The position numbers and the translations under genes were made by a program. This document shows positions 17,123 through 27,004 of a stretch of 64,000 nucleotides of DNA, one piece after another. The DNA is taken from assembly GCA_947492585.1 (NCBI GenBank), contig CANLND010000018.1, positions 25,516 through 89,515 on the forward strand, given 5' to 3'. This stretch comes from an uncultured Paracoccaceae bacterium (lineage in GTDB: Bacteria > Pseudomonadota > Alphaproteobacteria > Rhodobacterales > Rhodobacteraceae). Positions within the stretch are counted from its first letter, which is position 1; each line of letters begins with the position of its first letter. The notes beneath the pieces were generated by a model. That model saw only the letters and a list, made by a program, of their open reading frames with translations, was not told the DNA's origin and did not search any database.

Positions 17123-19372
17123 TCAATAATAATCGTAGGTGGTATCCCCCTGGGTTTTGCGCGCCATGCTCAACACCCCACATGACAATCTTGCCGAGGC
17201 TTTGCGCAAAACGCGCAGCCCGTTTTCCAGCTCGCTCTCTTTGGTTTTGCCGTCCTGCACCAACAGCACCACCTGATCCGCGGCCTGCACCAATGGCAGG
17301 CTGTCCGTCACCGACAACAAAGGAGCCGTATCAAACAACACAACGTCAAACTCTGCCTTCAACTGGGCGATCAACTGCTCCATTTGCGGCAACATCAACA
17401 GCGCGGCCGGATCCTGCAGGCTGCTCCGGGCATGCAGCACAAACATATTGGTCAAGGGATCGCGCTGCAGCGCCGTCGCCAACGTGGCCGACCCGTTCAA
17501 AATGTCCACCAAGTCTGGACGATGGCTTGCGCCAATCTTTTTGGAAATATCACCCCGACGCAGGTCTCCTTCGACCAGAACACAGGATTTCCCCATCTGC
17601 GCGATCGTCCGGCCCAACATCACGCTGGTTGTGGTCTTACCCGAATAAGGATTGCATGAGACGATCGAAATCACCTGCCCGGTATCCTTGGCCGACATCA
17701 GTAGATGCCCGCGCAACGCCCGGACAGATTCAGACAGATGTGACTGCTGTTTCTGCAAAATATAGTTCTGCGGCTGCCGCCGACGGATCCCGCGCGGCAA
17801 ACGCGGCAGCGCCATAACATGGGCGTCATTCAAACAGACCCGCAATTGCCCCAACGACGTGATACGCTGACTGCGCAACGCCAGAAGGAACACCAAACCA
17901 GTGGCCAGCACCGCACCGCCAAACAGCCCCAGAGCCACGGCCAATTTCTTGCGCGGGGCCGCCGGAGTTTTGGGCGGCTGCGCATAGGCAATCACATGGG
18001 CGTCGGCCTCCTGGAGATCGACGACCTCGTTGGTCTCGGTAAATTTCGCCAAAAAGCTCTCATAGGTCACGCGGTTGGCCTGCAATTCACGTTCCAACTG
18101 CGCCATGGTGACCGCGCGTTTGGACAGGTCCAGCTCTTGCTGTTCCAGCGTGCCCAGCTGACGTTTCAACGCGGTCACGCGCGCCACAGCCACATTCACC
18201 AAATTGACTTTGTCTTCGCGCAACCGATTGATTTCAGTAGCAAACACTTGCTCCAGACGAGCAATATCGTCGCGGGCTTCCTGAACCTGTAAACTCTCTT
18301 CGCCAAAGCGCGCGCGCCACAGGGCCTCGCGTTGTTCGACGTCCAGAATTTCTGCGCGCAATTTGTCCAATACATCCGAAGTGAACAGCCCCGCCGCAGC
18401 GACGGCCCCGCCGCGCGCAATCAGCGCATCGATCTCGGCCAGTTCCGTGGCCAATAGCGTCCGTTCGGCCGTGGCGCCTCCCAGCCGACTGGACAATTCA
18501 CGCAGCTGTTGCTCCAGACGTTCTTTGGTGCCAAAACCTTGGGCAAGGTTTTGATTGCGGTACTGCACTACAGATTGTTCCGCCAGTTCAAGCCGTTCGC
18601 GCAAAACCATCAAACGCGCCTCAAGCCCCGTCGTGACCCGCTGAATAGCATCAAATTTTCGGTTCAATTGTTCCCGCAGATAAACGTCAACAACCGTATT
18701 GGGAACCGCCGCTGCCAATTGTGGATCGCTGGAGGAATAGCGCACATTCACCAGATAGGTGCTGCCGACCTGCCGCACATGTAACCCGGCGGCCAAGGCC
18801 CCCACAAAATCTGCCTGATCTCCAAATTGTGTTCGCCCGGCGAGGGCGGCTTGTTGTACCGGATTTGGCTGCTCTGCTGCGCCTTGCCCGACCCCAACTG
18901 CGCTGGCCTCGTCTTCGTTGACACCCAACAACCTTTTGACCTGCTCTTTGGCGAACTCAACATATTGCACAACAAACGAAGGTTCTGGTGATGGATCACG
19001 CAAACTGGCATTAAATTCCGGATTGCCGGACAGTTCCAACTGACGTGAGACCCCAGTCAGAATTTGACCCGACGAAATAATCGCGATTTCCCCGGCGATA
19101 TCGGCATTGTCCAAGTTCAATTCCTGAAACAAATTGCCAAGCGTATCATCCGCCCGGTTTTTCTGACCAAGCATGATCTGTGCAGCGGCCGTGTAGGTCG
19201 GAGTTTCGCGCAGCACAATTATGGCAGACAACACCGCCCCAAGGAGCGCGCCCGCGCAAATAATCCATCCCCCCGCCCAAAGGATCCGTAACACCTGAAC
19301 AAAGTCCAGATCCGTACGGTTTTGAACTTTTCCACTGGCCAAGGGGCTGGTTTCAAACACCTGTCTGTTCAT
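17123..19372 (-). CDS. exoP: Polysaccharide co-polymerase with tyrosine autokinase domain (ExoP/Wzc-like)
   Basis: The 749-residue protein has an N-terminal membrane helix (GGWIICAGALLGAVLSAIIVL), a long periplasmic coiled coil with the PNRVTYESFLAKF-type segment before a second helix (KLAVALGLFGGAVLATGLVFLLAL), and a cytoplasmic BY-kinase domain. Walker A is CNPYSGKTTTSVM near residues 574-585, followed by VLVEGDLRRGD (Walker A') and DVVLFDTAPLL (Walker B). The C-terminus TYDYY gives a short tyrosine cluster for autophosphorylation. The family controls chain length and polymerisation with Wzy. Its start overlaps the stop of the epimerase gene by ATGA. Confidence 0.93.
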   Translation of the reverse strand: MNRQVFETSPLASGKVQNRTDLDFVQVLRILWAGGWIICAGALLGAVLSAIIVLRETPTYTAAAQIMLGQKNRADDTLGNLFQELNLDNADIAGEIAIISSGQILTGVSRQLELSGNPEFNASLRDPSPEPSFVVQYVEFAKEQVKRLLGVNEDEASAVGVGQGAAEQPNPVQQAALAGRTQFGDQADFVGALAAGLHVRQVGSTYLVNVRYSSSDPQLAAAVPNTVVDVYLREQLNRKFDAIQRVTTGLEARLMVLRERLELAEQSVVQYRNQNLAQGFGTKERLEQQLRELSSRLGGATAERTLLATELAEIDALIARGGAVAAAGLFTSDVLDKLRAEILDVEQREALWRARFGEESLQVQEARDDIARLEQVFATEINRLREDKVNLVNVAVARVTALKRQLGTLEQQELDLSKRAVTMAQLERELQANRVTYESFLAKFTETNEVVDLQEADAHVIAYAQPPKTPAAPRKKLAVALGLFGGAVLATGLVFLLALRSQRITSLGQLRVCLNDAHVMALPRLPRGIRRRQPQNYILQKQQSHLSESVRALRGHLLMSAKDTGQVISIVSCNPYSGKTTTSVMLGRTIAQMGKSCVLVEGDLRRGDISKKIGASHRPDLVDILNGSATLATALQRDPLTNMFVLHARSSLQDPAALLMLPQMEQLIAQLKAEFDVVLFDTAPLLSVTDSLPLVQAADQVVLLVQDGKTKESELENGLRVLRKASARLSCGVLSMARKTQGDTTYDYY

Positions 19373-20421
19373 TCAGATCCGCCTTGTTTATGAATTGAGC
19401 CCGCCGCATTCCCCCCTCGGGTTTGCGCCAAAGGCAGATCGCCACGCGCGCGATAATCGGCAATGATATCCGTGATTTCCCCTGCCAGATCCTGTCGCGC
19501 TTCGTATCCTAAATGCGCGCGGGCTTTTGAGATGTCATAGGCGCGGTTTTTTAGGAAAAACGCCACCCGACGTCGAAACAAAGGCGGATCAATGCCAAAG
19601 GGTTTGCACACGAGTTCCGTGGCATGGGCCAGTAGCATCACCGGTCGAACAGGCAGATGCAACGACGGCTCTGACACCCCAAGCTGCCGGGCAATTTCCT
19701 GTGCCATTTCCCGCAGAGGCAGATAGGCCCGCCCCCCGATCAGATAGGCTTCATTGGTGCGGTCGGTTGCCTGCATCGCCAGACGAAAGGCCCCGGCGAG
19801 ATCACGCACATCAACCCAATGCACCAGCGCCGTACCTGGACCGACGTAAAAGAACCGTTTGTCGGCGATCATCCGAAACAGTTTTAACGTGCGGCTGTCA
19901 CCCGGACCATAAATCATCGTCGGGCGAAGCGTAACGCCAGCGATGCGCCCCTCTTCAAAATAGCGCATGGCGATCTGCTCGCCTTCAAGCTTGCTGCGCT
20001 GGTAGATGTCGCCGGGATTAAACGGATAGGTTTCATCCGCTGGCGGATGATCGATATCACTGTGCACGCCATTGGTGGAACAGTGCACAAACCGCTGAAC
20101 CCCTGCTGAAATCGCCGCATCCAGGATGTTCTGTACACCTTTGGCATTGATATCATAGAAAGTTTCATCGCTCAGGTTGGATTGGCGAAAGACCGCGGCG
20201 ACATGATAAATGCCTGCGACACCATCAACCGCTCCCGCAAGTGTCTTGGGGTCCTGAAGATCTGCAATAACAACATCCGGCGTCACTTCACGCAACGCTT
20301 CGGCATCTGCCGCCTTGCGCACCATGGCAAGCACGCGGTCCCCACGCGACACCAGATGTTCCACCAAATGGCGCCCAACAAACCCGGCTGCGCCGGTGAC
20401 AAGATAAAGAGGTGCCTCCAT
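19369..20421 (-). CDS. NAD(P)-dependent sugar epimerase/dehydratase, extended SDR family
   Basis: The 350-residue protein starts with VTGAAGFVGRHLVEHLV (Rossmann Gly motif), has FVHCSTNGVH and the catalytic YQRSKLEGE (Tyr-x-x-x-Lys), then LRPTMIYGPGD. It is like dihydroflavonol reductase-type or hopanoid-associated epimerases. The substrate is presumably a nucleotide sugar or a lipid-linked sugar, but this cannot be fixed from sequence. GGAGG precedes the ATG. The two DPM-synthase-like genes lie directly upstream in the same operon, so it may modify the sugar they handle. Confidence 0.85.
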   Translation of the reverse strand: MEAPLYLVTGAAGFVGRHLVEHLVSRGDRVLAMVRKAADAEALREVTPDVVIADLQDPKTLAGAVDGVAGIYHVAAVFRQSNLSDETFYDINAKGVQNILDAAISAGVQRFVHCSTNGVHSDIDHPPADETYPFNPGDIYQRSKLEGEQIAMRYFEEGRIAGVTLRPTMIYGPGDSRTLKLFRMIADKRFFYVGPGTALVHWVDVRDLAGAFRLAMQATDRTNEAYLIGGRAYLPLREMAQEIARQLGVSEPSLHLPVRPVMLLAHATELVCKPFGIDPPLFRRRVAFFLKNRAYDISKARAHLGYEARQDLAGEITDIIADYRARGDLPLAQTRGGNAAGSIHKQGGSE

Positions 20422-20424
20422 GGA

Positions 20425-21456
20425 TCAATCCTCCTCTGCGCGCTGTGGCGTGACCGTTTCCTGCATTTTCCGGGCAATTGCCTCTTCGCTCTGACGCAGG
20501 ATCGATTTGACAGCATATTGTTTCATTCGCCGGGACTGCGCAAAGATGATGATCTCTCCGACCAATCCCAAACCGACAATCTGGATCCCCAACACGATCA
20601 TCATGACCGCAAAGATCAGCGCCGGACGATCCGCAAGCGGCGCATCTGCAAACAGTCGAAACCCTACCAATGTGGCGGTGACCACCAGCCCAAGCAGCAG
20701 GATCGGCATGCCAATGGCGCCAAAAAACCGCATCGGACGGCGCAGGAATTTTAGCACCACATATAGAACCAACGCATCCAGTAGCGCGCGCAGATGCCCC
20801 AGCGGTTTGAACACAAATCGCGAATGTTCGGCTTCTGCAGCGGGTGCGGGTTCAATCGCCACTTCGGCCAGTTTATAGCCGCGCTGCGCCGCGATTGACG
20901 GGATGAAATGTTGGCGCACCCCCAGCGCACTGGCGTCTTCCATCACCGATTTGCGCGCCAGTCTTACCCGGCAAAACGGATCCTGCACGGCGGTGCCAAA
21001 CAAGCGTTTCAACACCCAGTGAAATACTGATTTGCGCGCACCTTTCCAGCCCGACCGGGCCTGTCCACTGCGCGACGCGATCACCAGATCATTGCCCGGC
21101 AAAGCCGCGCATAAGGTCATCAAATCACTGCTGTTGACCTCGGGCCAGCCCGGCAAGGTCAGAATTTCACTGGCACGGGCCCGGCGCACTGCCACCTGCA
21201 AGGCCGCGTCATCATCGCTCCACGGACGCTGCCCCAGCACCACAAGCTCGGGCCAGTCTTGTTCAAGCTGCAACAACCCCGCCAGCGTAGTTTCTTCGGC
21301 GCCATCCGTGACACAGATCAATTCATAACGGCGCCCCAATCCATCCAGATCCGCGCGATAGCTTTGCAGCATTTCCGCCAGACGCGGCACGCCGCTGACC
21401 GCAACAACCGCTGACAGATCAGGCGCAGGGTCTAATTCCACAAGTTCAAGATTCAT
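20425..21456 (-). CDS. Degenerate GT2/DPM-synthase-like membrane protein
   Basis: The 343-residue protein has the length and layout of a polyprenyl-phosphate glycosyltransferase: an N-terminal GT-A-like half and two C-terminal helices (GMPILLLGLVVTATLVGFRLF and LIFAVMMIVLGIQIVGLGLVGEIIIF) followed by a basic tail. The GT2 motifs are worn down: where the neighbour at 21534 has VDDGST and MDGDLQNDP, this one reads VTDGAEE and LPGWPEVNSSD. The DPFCRVRLARKSV and YKLAEVAI segments still match the family. It may be a non-catalytic partner of the neighbouring enzyme or have altered specificity. It ends three bases before the epimerase start. Confidence 0.75.
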   Translation of the reverse strand: MNLELVELDPAPDLSAVVAVSGVPRLAEMLQSYRADLDGLGRRYELICVTDGAEETTLAGLLQLEQDWPELVVLGQRPWSDDDAALQVAVRRARASEILTLPGWPEVNSSDLMTLCAALPGNDLVIASRSGQARSGWKGARKSVFHWVLKRLFGTAVQDPFCRVRLARKSVMEDASALGVRQHFIPSIAAQRGYKLAEVAIEPAPAAEAEHSRFVFKPLGHLRALLDALVLYVVLKFLRRPMRFFGAIGMPILLLGLVVTATLVGFRLFADAPLADRPALIFAVMMIVLGIQIVGLGLVGEIIIFAQSRRMKQYAVKSILRQSEEAIARKMQETVTPQRAEED

Positions 21457-21533
21457 AAGTACACTCTACTGGTTAAACACAAAAACAAGGGTCCAGATCA
21501 GGCACAGCAGGCCGGAGACCGCTGCGCCACACC

Positions 21534-22496
21534 CTAGGTTGGTGGATCCTCTCCCCAGGCCGGGGGCGGACCCGCATCAGCGCTTTGAAACATCACGCTG
21601 GTGACAGTGCCCAACAGCACAAGATAAACCGACAAGGCCCCAAACAGGCCGGTCGCCGCCATTTTCACCACCATCGATCCGTCTTGTGTGCCGATAAACA
21701 GCGCACTGATCAGCGCCAAACCGGCCGTCAGCGCCGCCAGTCGAAGAAACCCGGCCAAGGGGCGGCGCGCAAAAATCAACAAAGTCTTGATCGAAAGAAG
21801 ATCCAACAACACCTTGAAGATCCGCGACAATCCGTATTTGGATTCCCCAAACTGGCGCGCATGGTGGCGCACGCCCACTTCGGCAACGCGGGTGCCCAAA
21901 GGGATCGACATGGCCGGAATGAACCGGTGCATATCCGAATACAACGGCACCTGTTTGATCAGTTCACCGCGATACACTTTGAGCGAACACCCATTGTCAC
22001 GGATGGGCAATCCAGTGATCTTGCCGATCAACCAATTGGCAATGCGCGAGGGCACCTTTCTGGTGATGAATTTGTCCTGACGTTTGATCCGCCAGCCCAC
22101 AACAATGTCAAAGCCCTGTTCTAGCTTTTGCAACATCATTGGAATGTCAGCAGGATCGTTTTGCAGATCCCCGTCCATAGTGACCAGATAGCGTCCGCGT
22201 GCATGTTCGATGCCCGCTGTCATCGCTGAGGTCTGGCCGTAGTTACGTTGAAACGCAACCAGCGTTAGCCGTGGATCGGTTTCTGCGATGTCTTGCAACC
22301 GCGCCACCGACTGATCGGTGCTGCCGTCATCGACAAACACCATTTCATATGGTCGCCCCAATGGATCAAGTGCTGCGGTGATTGCCGCGTGCATCGGGCC
22401 GACGCTGTCTTCTTCATTGTAAACTGGCACACAGACCGAAATATCTATCTCAGGTGCTTTGGCCGTTGTTGTCCCTTTCTTCGTCACGATCTCCAC
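21534..22496 (-). CDS. Polyprenyl-phosphate glycosyltransferase (GtrB/DPM-synthase-like GT2)
   Basis: The 320-residue protein has ISVCVPVYNEEDSVGPMHAAI, FVDDGSTDQSVARL, AGIEHARGRYLVTMDGDLQNDP (DxD-type site), GWRIKRQDK, and RDNGCSLKVYRGELI, then two C-terminal helices. The family moves a sugar from a nucleotide donor to polyprenyl phosphate, making a donor for reactions outside the cytoplasm. It is the second gene of the leftward exo operon, after exoF. The product would be a lipid-linked sugar used to decorate the polymer in the periplasm, possibly by the GT-C protein at 25412 (inference). Confidence 0.88.
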   Translation of the reverse strand: MEIVTKKGTTTAKAPEIDISVCVPVYNEEDSVGPMHAAITAALDPLGRPYEMVFVDDGSTDQSVARLQDIAETDPRLTLVAFQRNYGQTSAMTAGIEHARGRYLVTMDGDLQNDPADIPMMLQKLEQGFDIVVGWRIKRQDKFITRKVPSRIANWLIGKITGLPIRDNGCSLKVYRGELIKQVPLYSDMHRFIPAMSIPLGTRVAEVGVRHHARQFGESKYGLSRIFKVLLDLLSIKTLLIFARRPLAGFLRLAALTAGLALISALFIGTQDGSMVVKMAATGLFGALSVYLVLLGTVTSVMFQSADAGPPPAWGEDPPT

Positions 22497-22629
22497 TCCC
22501 CGTTGGATACTCGTCGAAAGCTCAGGCTAGCTCATATCTCTTAAAATACGAAAACTCGTATCAGTCCTCCTTTGCGTTTAGATCCCCGCCTGTACCGGCC
22601 TGACGGCACGGACGCGGTGTGAACACCCA

Positions 22630-23934
22630 TTATAACCCGTTGTTTTCCCCATCGGGTAGATCGTCCAAAATAATTTCTAACACATCCAATGGGCGCAACT
22701 GTGTCTCTCGCTCGGCGGGCAATGCCTCTTGGCCATTTGGGCCGTCGCGCAGAATTTGGTAACGCACCACAGAAATCGGGTCGCCAATGTCACGCCCTGA
22801 TAACACCGCCCCTGCCTCGGTTTCGCGCAGAATACGACGGCTGACCGCGGCCCGGTTGGACAGTCGATCAATCTCAGCCTCGGTGGCCTGCAATTCACGC
22901 AGCGTTTCCAAACGACGTGCCGAGATCAGGTCTGCCTCGTCGCGGTTCAGCTCAGAAATCTGTTGCTGCGCCTTAAAGATCCCCGTTTCGGTGTCCAGCG
23001 CCTTGGCTTCGAGATCAATCAGGGTGCGTTGCAGCAAGATCAAATTCTGCGAGCGTGACAAACCCCGGTCCACCAGCGTTTCCGCATTGCCAACGGATTC
23101 CCGCACCAAAGTAACCTGTTTGGTCAACCCTGCCAGTTTTCCACTGCGCGCCGCAATTTCTTTTTCCAACAAATCACGCCCTGCGGCCAGTTCCGCCCGT
23201 GCATTTTGCAACGTATCTCGGCGGCTGGAAAACAAAATATTCTCTTGCTCCAGCATCGCGTTCAGCGCCTCTATGCCTCCCGGAGCTTCAAGGTCCAGCG
23301 GCGGTTGAAACTGTGTCAGCCCGTCCGCTTCGGCCCGCAATCTCGCGGCCCGCAACTGCTGACGCACCCGATCCATCGAAACTTCACGCAGGGTGCCGGT
23401 GGTGCGAATGGCCGCGACCAGCTCTCCGCCGTTTTCAGCGCCTAGCCGGTACAGCCCCCCTGCCAGCGCAACCGCTTGCAATGCCGACAACCCGGGACGG
23501 TATTCATAGGCCCCCGGCCGCGCCACGTCTCCCAGCACATAGACCGGGCGATATGTTTTGACCTCAACTGCGGTGCTGGGCGACTGGCTCAGCCCCATCT
23601 TGCGTCGGGCGGATGTGGCGATTTCCTCCGCCAGATCCTGCGGCGTGCGCCCGGCGGCCTGCACCACGCCCAACAACGGCATCATCACCGTGCCGGTCGG
23701 GCCGACGGTATAGTCCCCCCCCAGCTCGGAATATTGAACAAAGGCCAACCGCCCCGAATCCCACGCAACAATGCGCACTGAAATTTCATCCGCCGCGCCC
23801 AGCAGATATTCCTGCGGCGCGGGAAGCGTATCATCAGTCTGGGCAGCCGCGGGCATCCCCAACCCAAAACCCGCCATTATGAGTGCAATCTTCAACACCC
23901 GCCTAAAAACCGTCCACACGGGAAGGGTGAGCAT
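22630..23934 (-). CDS. exoF: Outer-membrane polysaccharide export protein (ExoF-like OPX)
   Basis: The 434-residue protein has a signal peptide (TVFRRVLKIALIMAGFGLGMPAAAQ), the polysaccharide-export domain (YLLGAADEISVRIVAW through MMPLLGVVQAAGRTPQDLAEEI) and an SLBB domain (VYVLGDVARPGAYEYRPGLSALQAVALAGGL), then a coiled coil of about 200 residues. ExoF-type OPX proteins form the periplasmic/outer-membrane part of the export channel together with ExoP. I used the ATG at 23934; an in-frame ATG at 23976 has GGAGA too close to it and would leave only 23 bp to the divergent gene at 24000. It heads the leftward operon. Confidence 0.88.
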   Translation of the reverse strand: MLTLPVWTVFRRVLKIALIMAGFGLGMPAAAQTDDTLPAPQEYLLGAADEISVRIVAWDSGRLAFVQYSELGGDYTVGPTGTVMMPLLGVVQAAGRTPQDLAEEIATSARRKMGLSQSPSTAVEVKTYRPVYVLGDVARPGAYEYRPGLSALQAVALAGGLYRLGAENGGELVAAIRTTGTLREVSMDRVRQQLRAARLRAEADGLTQFQPPLDLEAPGGIEALNAMLEQENILFSSRRDTLQNARAELAAGRDLLEKEIAARSGKLAGLTKQVTLVRESVGNAETLVDRGLSRSQNLILLQRTLIDLEAKALDTETGIFKAQQQISELNRDEADLISARRLETLRELQATEAEIDRLSNRAAVSRRILRETEAGAVLSGRDIGDPISVVRYQILRDGPNGQEALPAERETQLRPLDVLEIILDDLPDGENNGL

Positions 23935-23999
23935 TGTAACCGGGAACTTCGCGTGAAAAACTTCAGACAAAACCATTCTCCGTTTGGGTACTAGTAAAC

Positions 24000-25232
24000 A
24001 TGAAACTGGGTAAAACCACTATCACAACAATTATCCCAACGTTCAACAGGGCCGATTTTTTAGGTGAAGCGCTCAACAGTATCTTAAATCAAACTCGAAT
24101 TGTTGACGAAATTATCGTTTGGGACGATGGGTCAACCGATCACACCGAACAGGTGGTGCGCGACTGTGATTCCAAGATTCGCTATTTTCGCACCGAAAAC
24201 GGCGGCAAATCCAAAGCGCTGAATGCCGCATTGGCGCAGGCCAGCGGTGACCTGATCTGGATCTGTGATGACGATGACATTGCTCTGCCCGATGCCGCAA
24301 AGATACTGGAAACCTTGCTTGCCAATGCGCCCGAGGCCGGTCTGGCCGCAGGCAGCTATCAGCGGTTCCAGATGAATGCCGCCACCAACACGCCAGACTT
24401 TCAGGGCCCCGGCTATTGGCCCGATCTTTCCAGCGGTGCCCCTGTGCGCCATGTTCTCGAAGACATCTTTTTGTTTCAAAATGCCACCATGGTTCGGCGC
24501 AGCAGCTATGATGCGGTGGGTCCGTTCCGCGAGGATCTCCCCCGCTCCATCGATTATGACATGTTGACACGTCTGGCCCTGCGCTTCCCCTTGGTTGTCA
24601 CCGAGGAGGTGTTATTTCATCAGCGCAAACATGACGGTGTGCGTGGCCCCGCCGCCGCGCGCCACGCCGCTGCCCAGTCTGACGCGGTCTGGAAACGCGC
24701 CGATCGCACAGTGTTTGAGGGGTTAGAGGACCAGCTGTCCCCGGACTTTTTTACACGCCTGTTTGACAGCCCCGACGCGGCCGTGCGTCAGCGCGCCGGG
24801 CAATTGCAGCGCGGCTGCGTCTGGGCCAGGCGCACGGATTGGGAGCGCGCATGTGACGCCTTTGAAGCCGCTGCACATCTGGCCTGCGACACACGCCTAT
24901 TGAAGGTAGAGCAGGACATCTGCAAACGCGCATTGGCTGGAAAACACGGATGTGCCGAGATCTTGCACCCCAAGATCCAGACGCGACTGCGCGCACTGGC
25001 GACCGGATCAGGTCTGGGTGCCGAGATCGCCAATGCCCTGATCCGCGGGTTGCCATGGCGCTTACGTGCCGCCGCGCGGGCCAGAGAGATCCGCAATGTA
25101 GTGGGATACGCCACACTTGCCTGTCGTATTTTATGGGCCGCAAAATCACAATGGCCGGCCAAAAAGGTCGCCGCTCTACATGAACATCAAGCGTTAACCA
25201 TTTCAGATCTACAATCTGATCCCACGCGCTAA
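24000..25232 (+). CDS. GT2 glycosyltransferase with long C-terminal extension
   Basis: The 410-residue protein opens with TTIIPTFNRADFLGEALNSILNQT, IVWDDGSTDHTEQ, GGKSKALNAAL and LIWICDDDDIALPDA, a clear GT-A domain up to about residue 230. The remaining 180 residues are helical and unlike known catalytic modules. The gene is divergent from exoF with only 65 bp between the starts, so its promoter must overlap the exoF leader or coding region. It probably adds a sugar of the repeat unit. No family-specific assignment could be made. Confidence 0.85.
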   Translation: MKLGKTTITTIIPTFNRADFLGEALNSILNQTRIVDEIIVWDDGSTDHTEQVVRDCDSKIRYFRTENGGKSKALNAALAQASGDLIWICDDDDIALPDAAKILETLLANAPEAGLAAGSYQRFQMNAATNTPDFQGPGYWPDLSSGAPVRHVLEDIFLFQNATMVRRSSYDAVGPFREDLPRSIDYDMLTRLALRFPLVVTEEVLFHQRKHDGVRGPAAARHAAAQSDAVWKRADRTVFEGLEDQLSPDFFTRLFDSPDAAVRQRAGQLQRGCVWARRTDWERACDAFEAAAHLACDTRLLKVEQDICKRALAGKHGCAEILHPKIQTRLRALATGSGLGAEIANALIRGLPWRLRAAARAREIRNVVGYATLACRILWAAKSQWPAKKVAALHEHQALTISDLQSDPTR

Positions 25233-25411
25233 TGTCTACCTGAGGTGTGAGAAACACCCCTCAAAAATAAAATAGACTTTCGAAATTATTTGCGAGGTTC
25301 AGAATTCTCTGCCACTTTGGCAACGATCTTCCATTCCGCCGTCCAACCCATGCTCTTTCCTCAAGATCAGTGACCACAGGGCCGACCGGAACAACCACAA
25401 GGGAGCGTACG

Positions 25412-26998
25412 ATGACTGTGGCGCAGCGACACTGGTCTTTGGATATTGCCTTGGTTTTGGCGATTGGGATTGGCGCGCTGATATTGCGCACCGGTCTATT
25501 GCACGCTCCGGCAGAATTTGACGAACTCTATCACCTTTTGGCCGCGCGCAGCTGGCTGGTTGAGGATGGACCAAATATTCTGGATGGCAGCTATACGCGC
25601 GGGCAGATCTACACTTGGGCGGTGACGCAGCTCTTTGCCTGGACCGGAGATCAAAGCTTGGCCGTCGGGCGGCTCATTTCTGTCGCGGCCTCCAGTGTTT
25701 TGCCTGTACTCCTGTATCTTTGGATCGCCAATGCCCCGAAATGGCCCGGGCAGCGGACGGTGGGCGTGATTGCCGCTGGATTTGTCACCCTTTGGCCGCA
25801 AGCGGTGATCGAGGCGCAACTGCTTCGGTTTTATGCGCTGCATGTTTTATGTGTCTTCGTCGCGGTCGCCTCTGCAGAACTGGCTATGCGACCGCAACTT
25901 CAGACACCCCGGATCATCTGGATCATCTGCTGTGGTTTGGCGACGTTGCTTGCGTTGAAATTGCAGATCACCAGCGCCATCGCGCTTGGTGCTGTGGCGC
26001 TTTGGGGGGGGCTTGCCCTGCTGTGGCACCACAGTTCAAGCCTCCGGCAGCGCCTTATCGGGCTGACGGCCCTGTCCGTGCTCGGCGGTGTGACGTTAAG
26101 TGTCTTATATTTTAGTGGTGTATTGGAAGCCGCCTGGACGTTTTACCGCTGGACCCCCGGTCACAGCGAGGAGTTGCGCAACTATTGGGGGTTTTATCAC
26201 GCCTATTTGCGGCAAACCTTTGATCTGTTGTGGTTTGCCAGCCCTGTCCTTGGCCTTTTGGCTTTATGGGTGCAGCCAAGATTGGGCAGTTTTTGCCTGT
26301 TCCTCTTTGCGCTCGCCTTTCTGGCCCACAGTTTTGGCGGCATGAAAGCCTATCGCTATCTGTCATATGCCGTGCCGTTTTTGATGGTGATTTGGGCCAT
26401 GGGACTTATGGCAATCGTGCGTGCTGCCAGCCAATATATCCAGCACCGCCTGCCCGGCACACGCCGGATCCTGCCCCTATCATCGCACCATCTCGGTGGA
26501 GCGCTTTGCCTTGTGGCACTGGTGTTTGTGACCCCGTTTGGATCCCGCAGCGTCATGCTGGCCCAAGGACAGGGACTGCCACAGCGCGGAGACTGGCGCG
26601 CCGCGCGGGGTGTTGTGGGAGATTGGATCGAGGCGCCGATGGTATTAACCACCCGCGAACTGCATATGGTCACCCATGTTGGCCCTTATGACGTGCTGAT
26701 CAGTGCAAGTCGGCTGAGCGAACTGCCAACGCCTGCCCAATTTGGCATCGATCCCCGCACCGGTCGGCCGGTGATTTCCAGCCCCGACGCGCTCAGCGCA
26801 CTGTTTGCCTGTCATCGCAGCGGCGTGTTGGTCACGTCCCCTCATTGGTGGTCAAAACAGGTGCAAACCACGGATATGCAAACGCTTCTGGAGCGCTCGG
26901 GCCTGCAGTTTGAAACCCGCAGCGCCGGTGCTGTATTGGCCATGCGCTGGTATGATCCAGTCGGGCAATTGCCCCGCTGTGTTGATGTGCCGGTTTAA
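25412..26998 (+). CDS. GT-C/ArnT-like membrane glycosyltransferase
   Basis: The 528-residue polytopic protein has about 10-11 membrane helices. The first extracytoplasmic loop contains LLHAPAEFDELYHLLAARSWL, the acidic pair expected in GT39/ArnT/PMT-type enzymes that use polyprenyl-phosphate sugars. The C-terminal 130 residues are soluble and presumably periplasmic. The start at 25412 is preceded by GGGAGC; an in-frame ATG at 25370 would add a non-family tail. It ends seven bases before the convergent GT4 gene. It may use the lipid-linked sugar made by the GtrB-like enzyme at 21534, which is inference. Confidence 0.78.
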   Translation: MTVAQRHWSLDIALVLAIGIGALILRTGLLHAPAEFDELYHLLAARSWLVEDGPNILDGSYTRGQIYTWAVTQLFAWTGDQSLAVGRLISVAASSVLPVLLYLWIANAPKWPGQRTVGVIAAGFVTLWPQAVIEAQLLRFYALHVLCVFVAVASAELAMRPQLQTPRIIWIICCGLATLLALKLQITSAIALGAVALWGGLALLWHHSSSLRQRLIGLTALSVLGGVTLSVLYFSGVLEAAWTFYRWTPGHSEELRNYWGFYHAYLRQTFDLLWFASPVLGLLALWVQPRLGSFCLFLFALAFLAHSFGGMKAYRYLSYAVPFLMVIWAMGLMAIVRAASQYIQHRLPGTRRILPLSSHHLGGALCLVALVFVTPFGSRSVMLAQGQGLPQRGDWRAARGVVGDWIEAPMVLTTRELHMVTHVGPYDVLISASRLSELPTPAQFGIDPRTGRPVISSPDALSALFACHRSGVLVTSPHWWSKQVQTTDMQTLLERSGLQFETRSAGAVLAMRWYDPVGQLPRCVDVPV

Positions 26999-27004
26999 CT
27001 CCCT

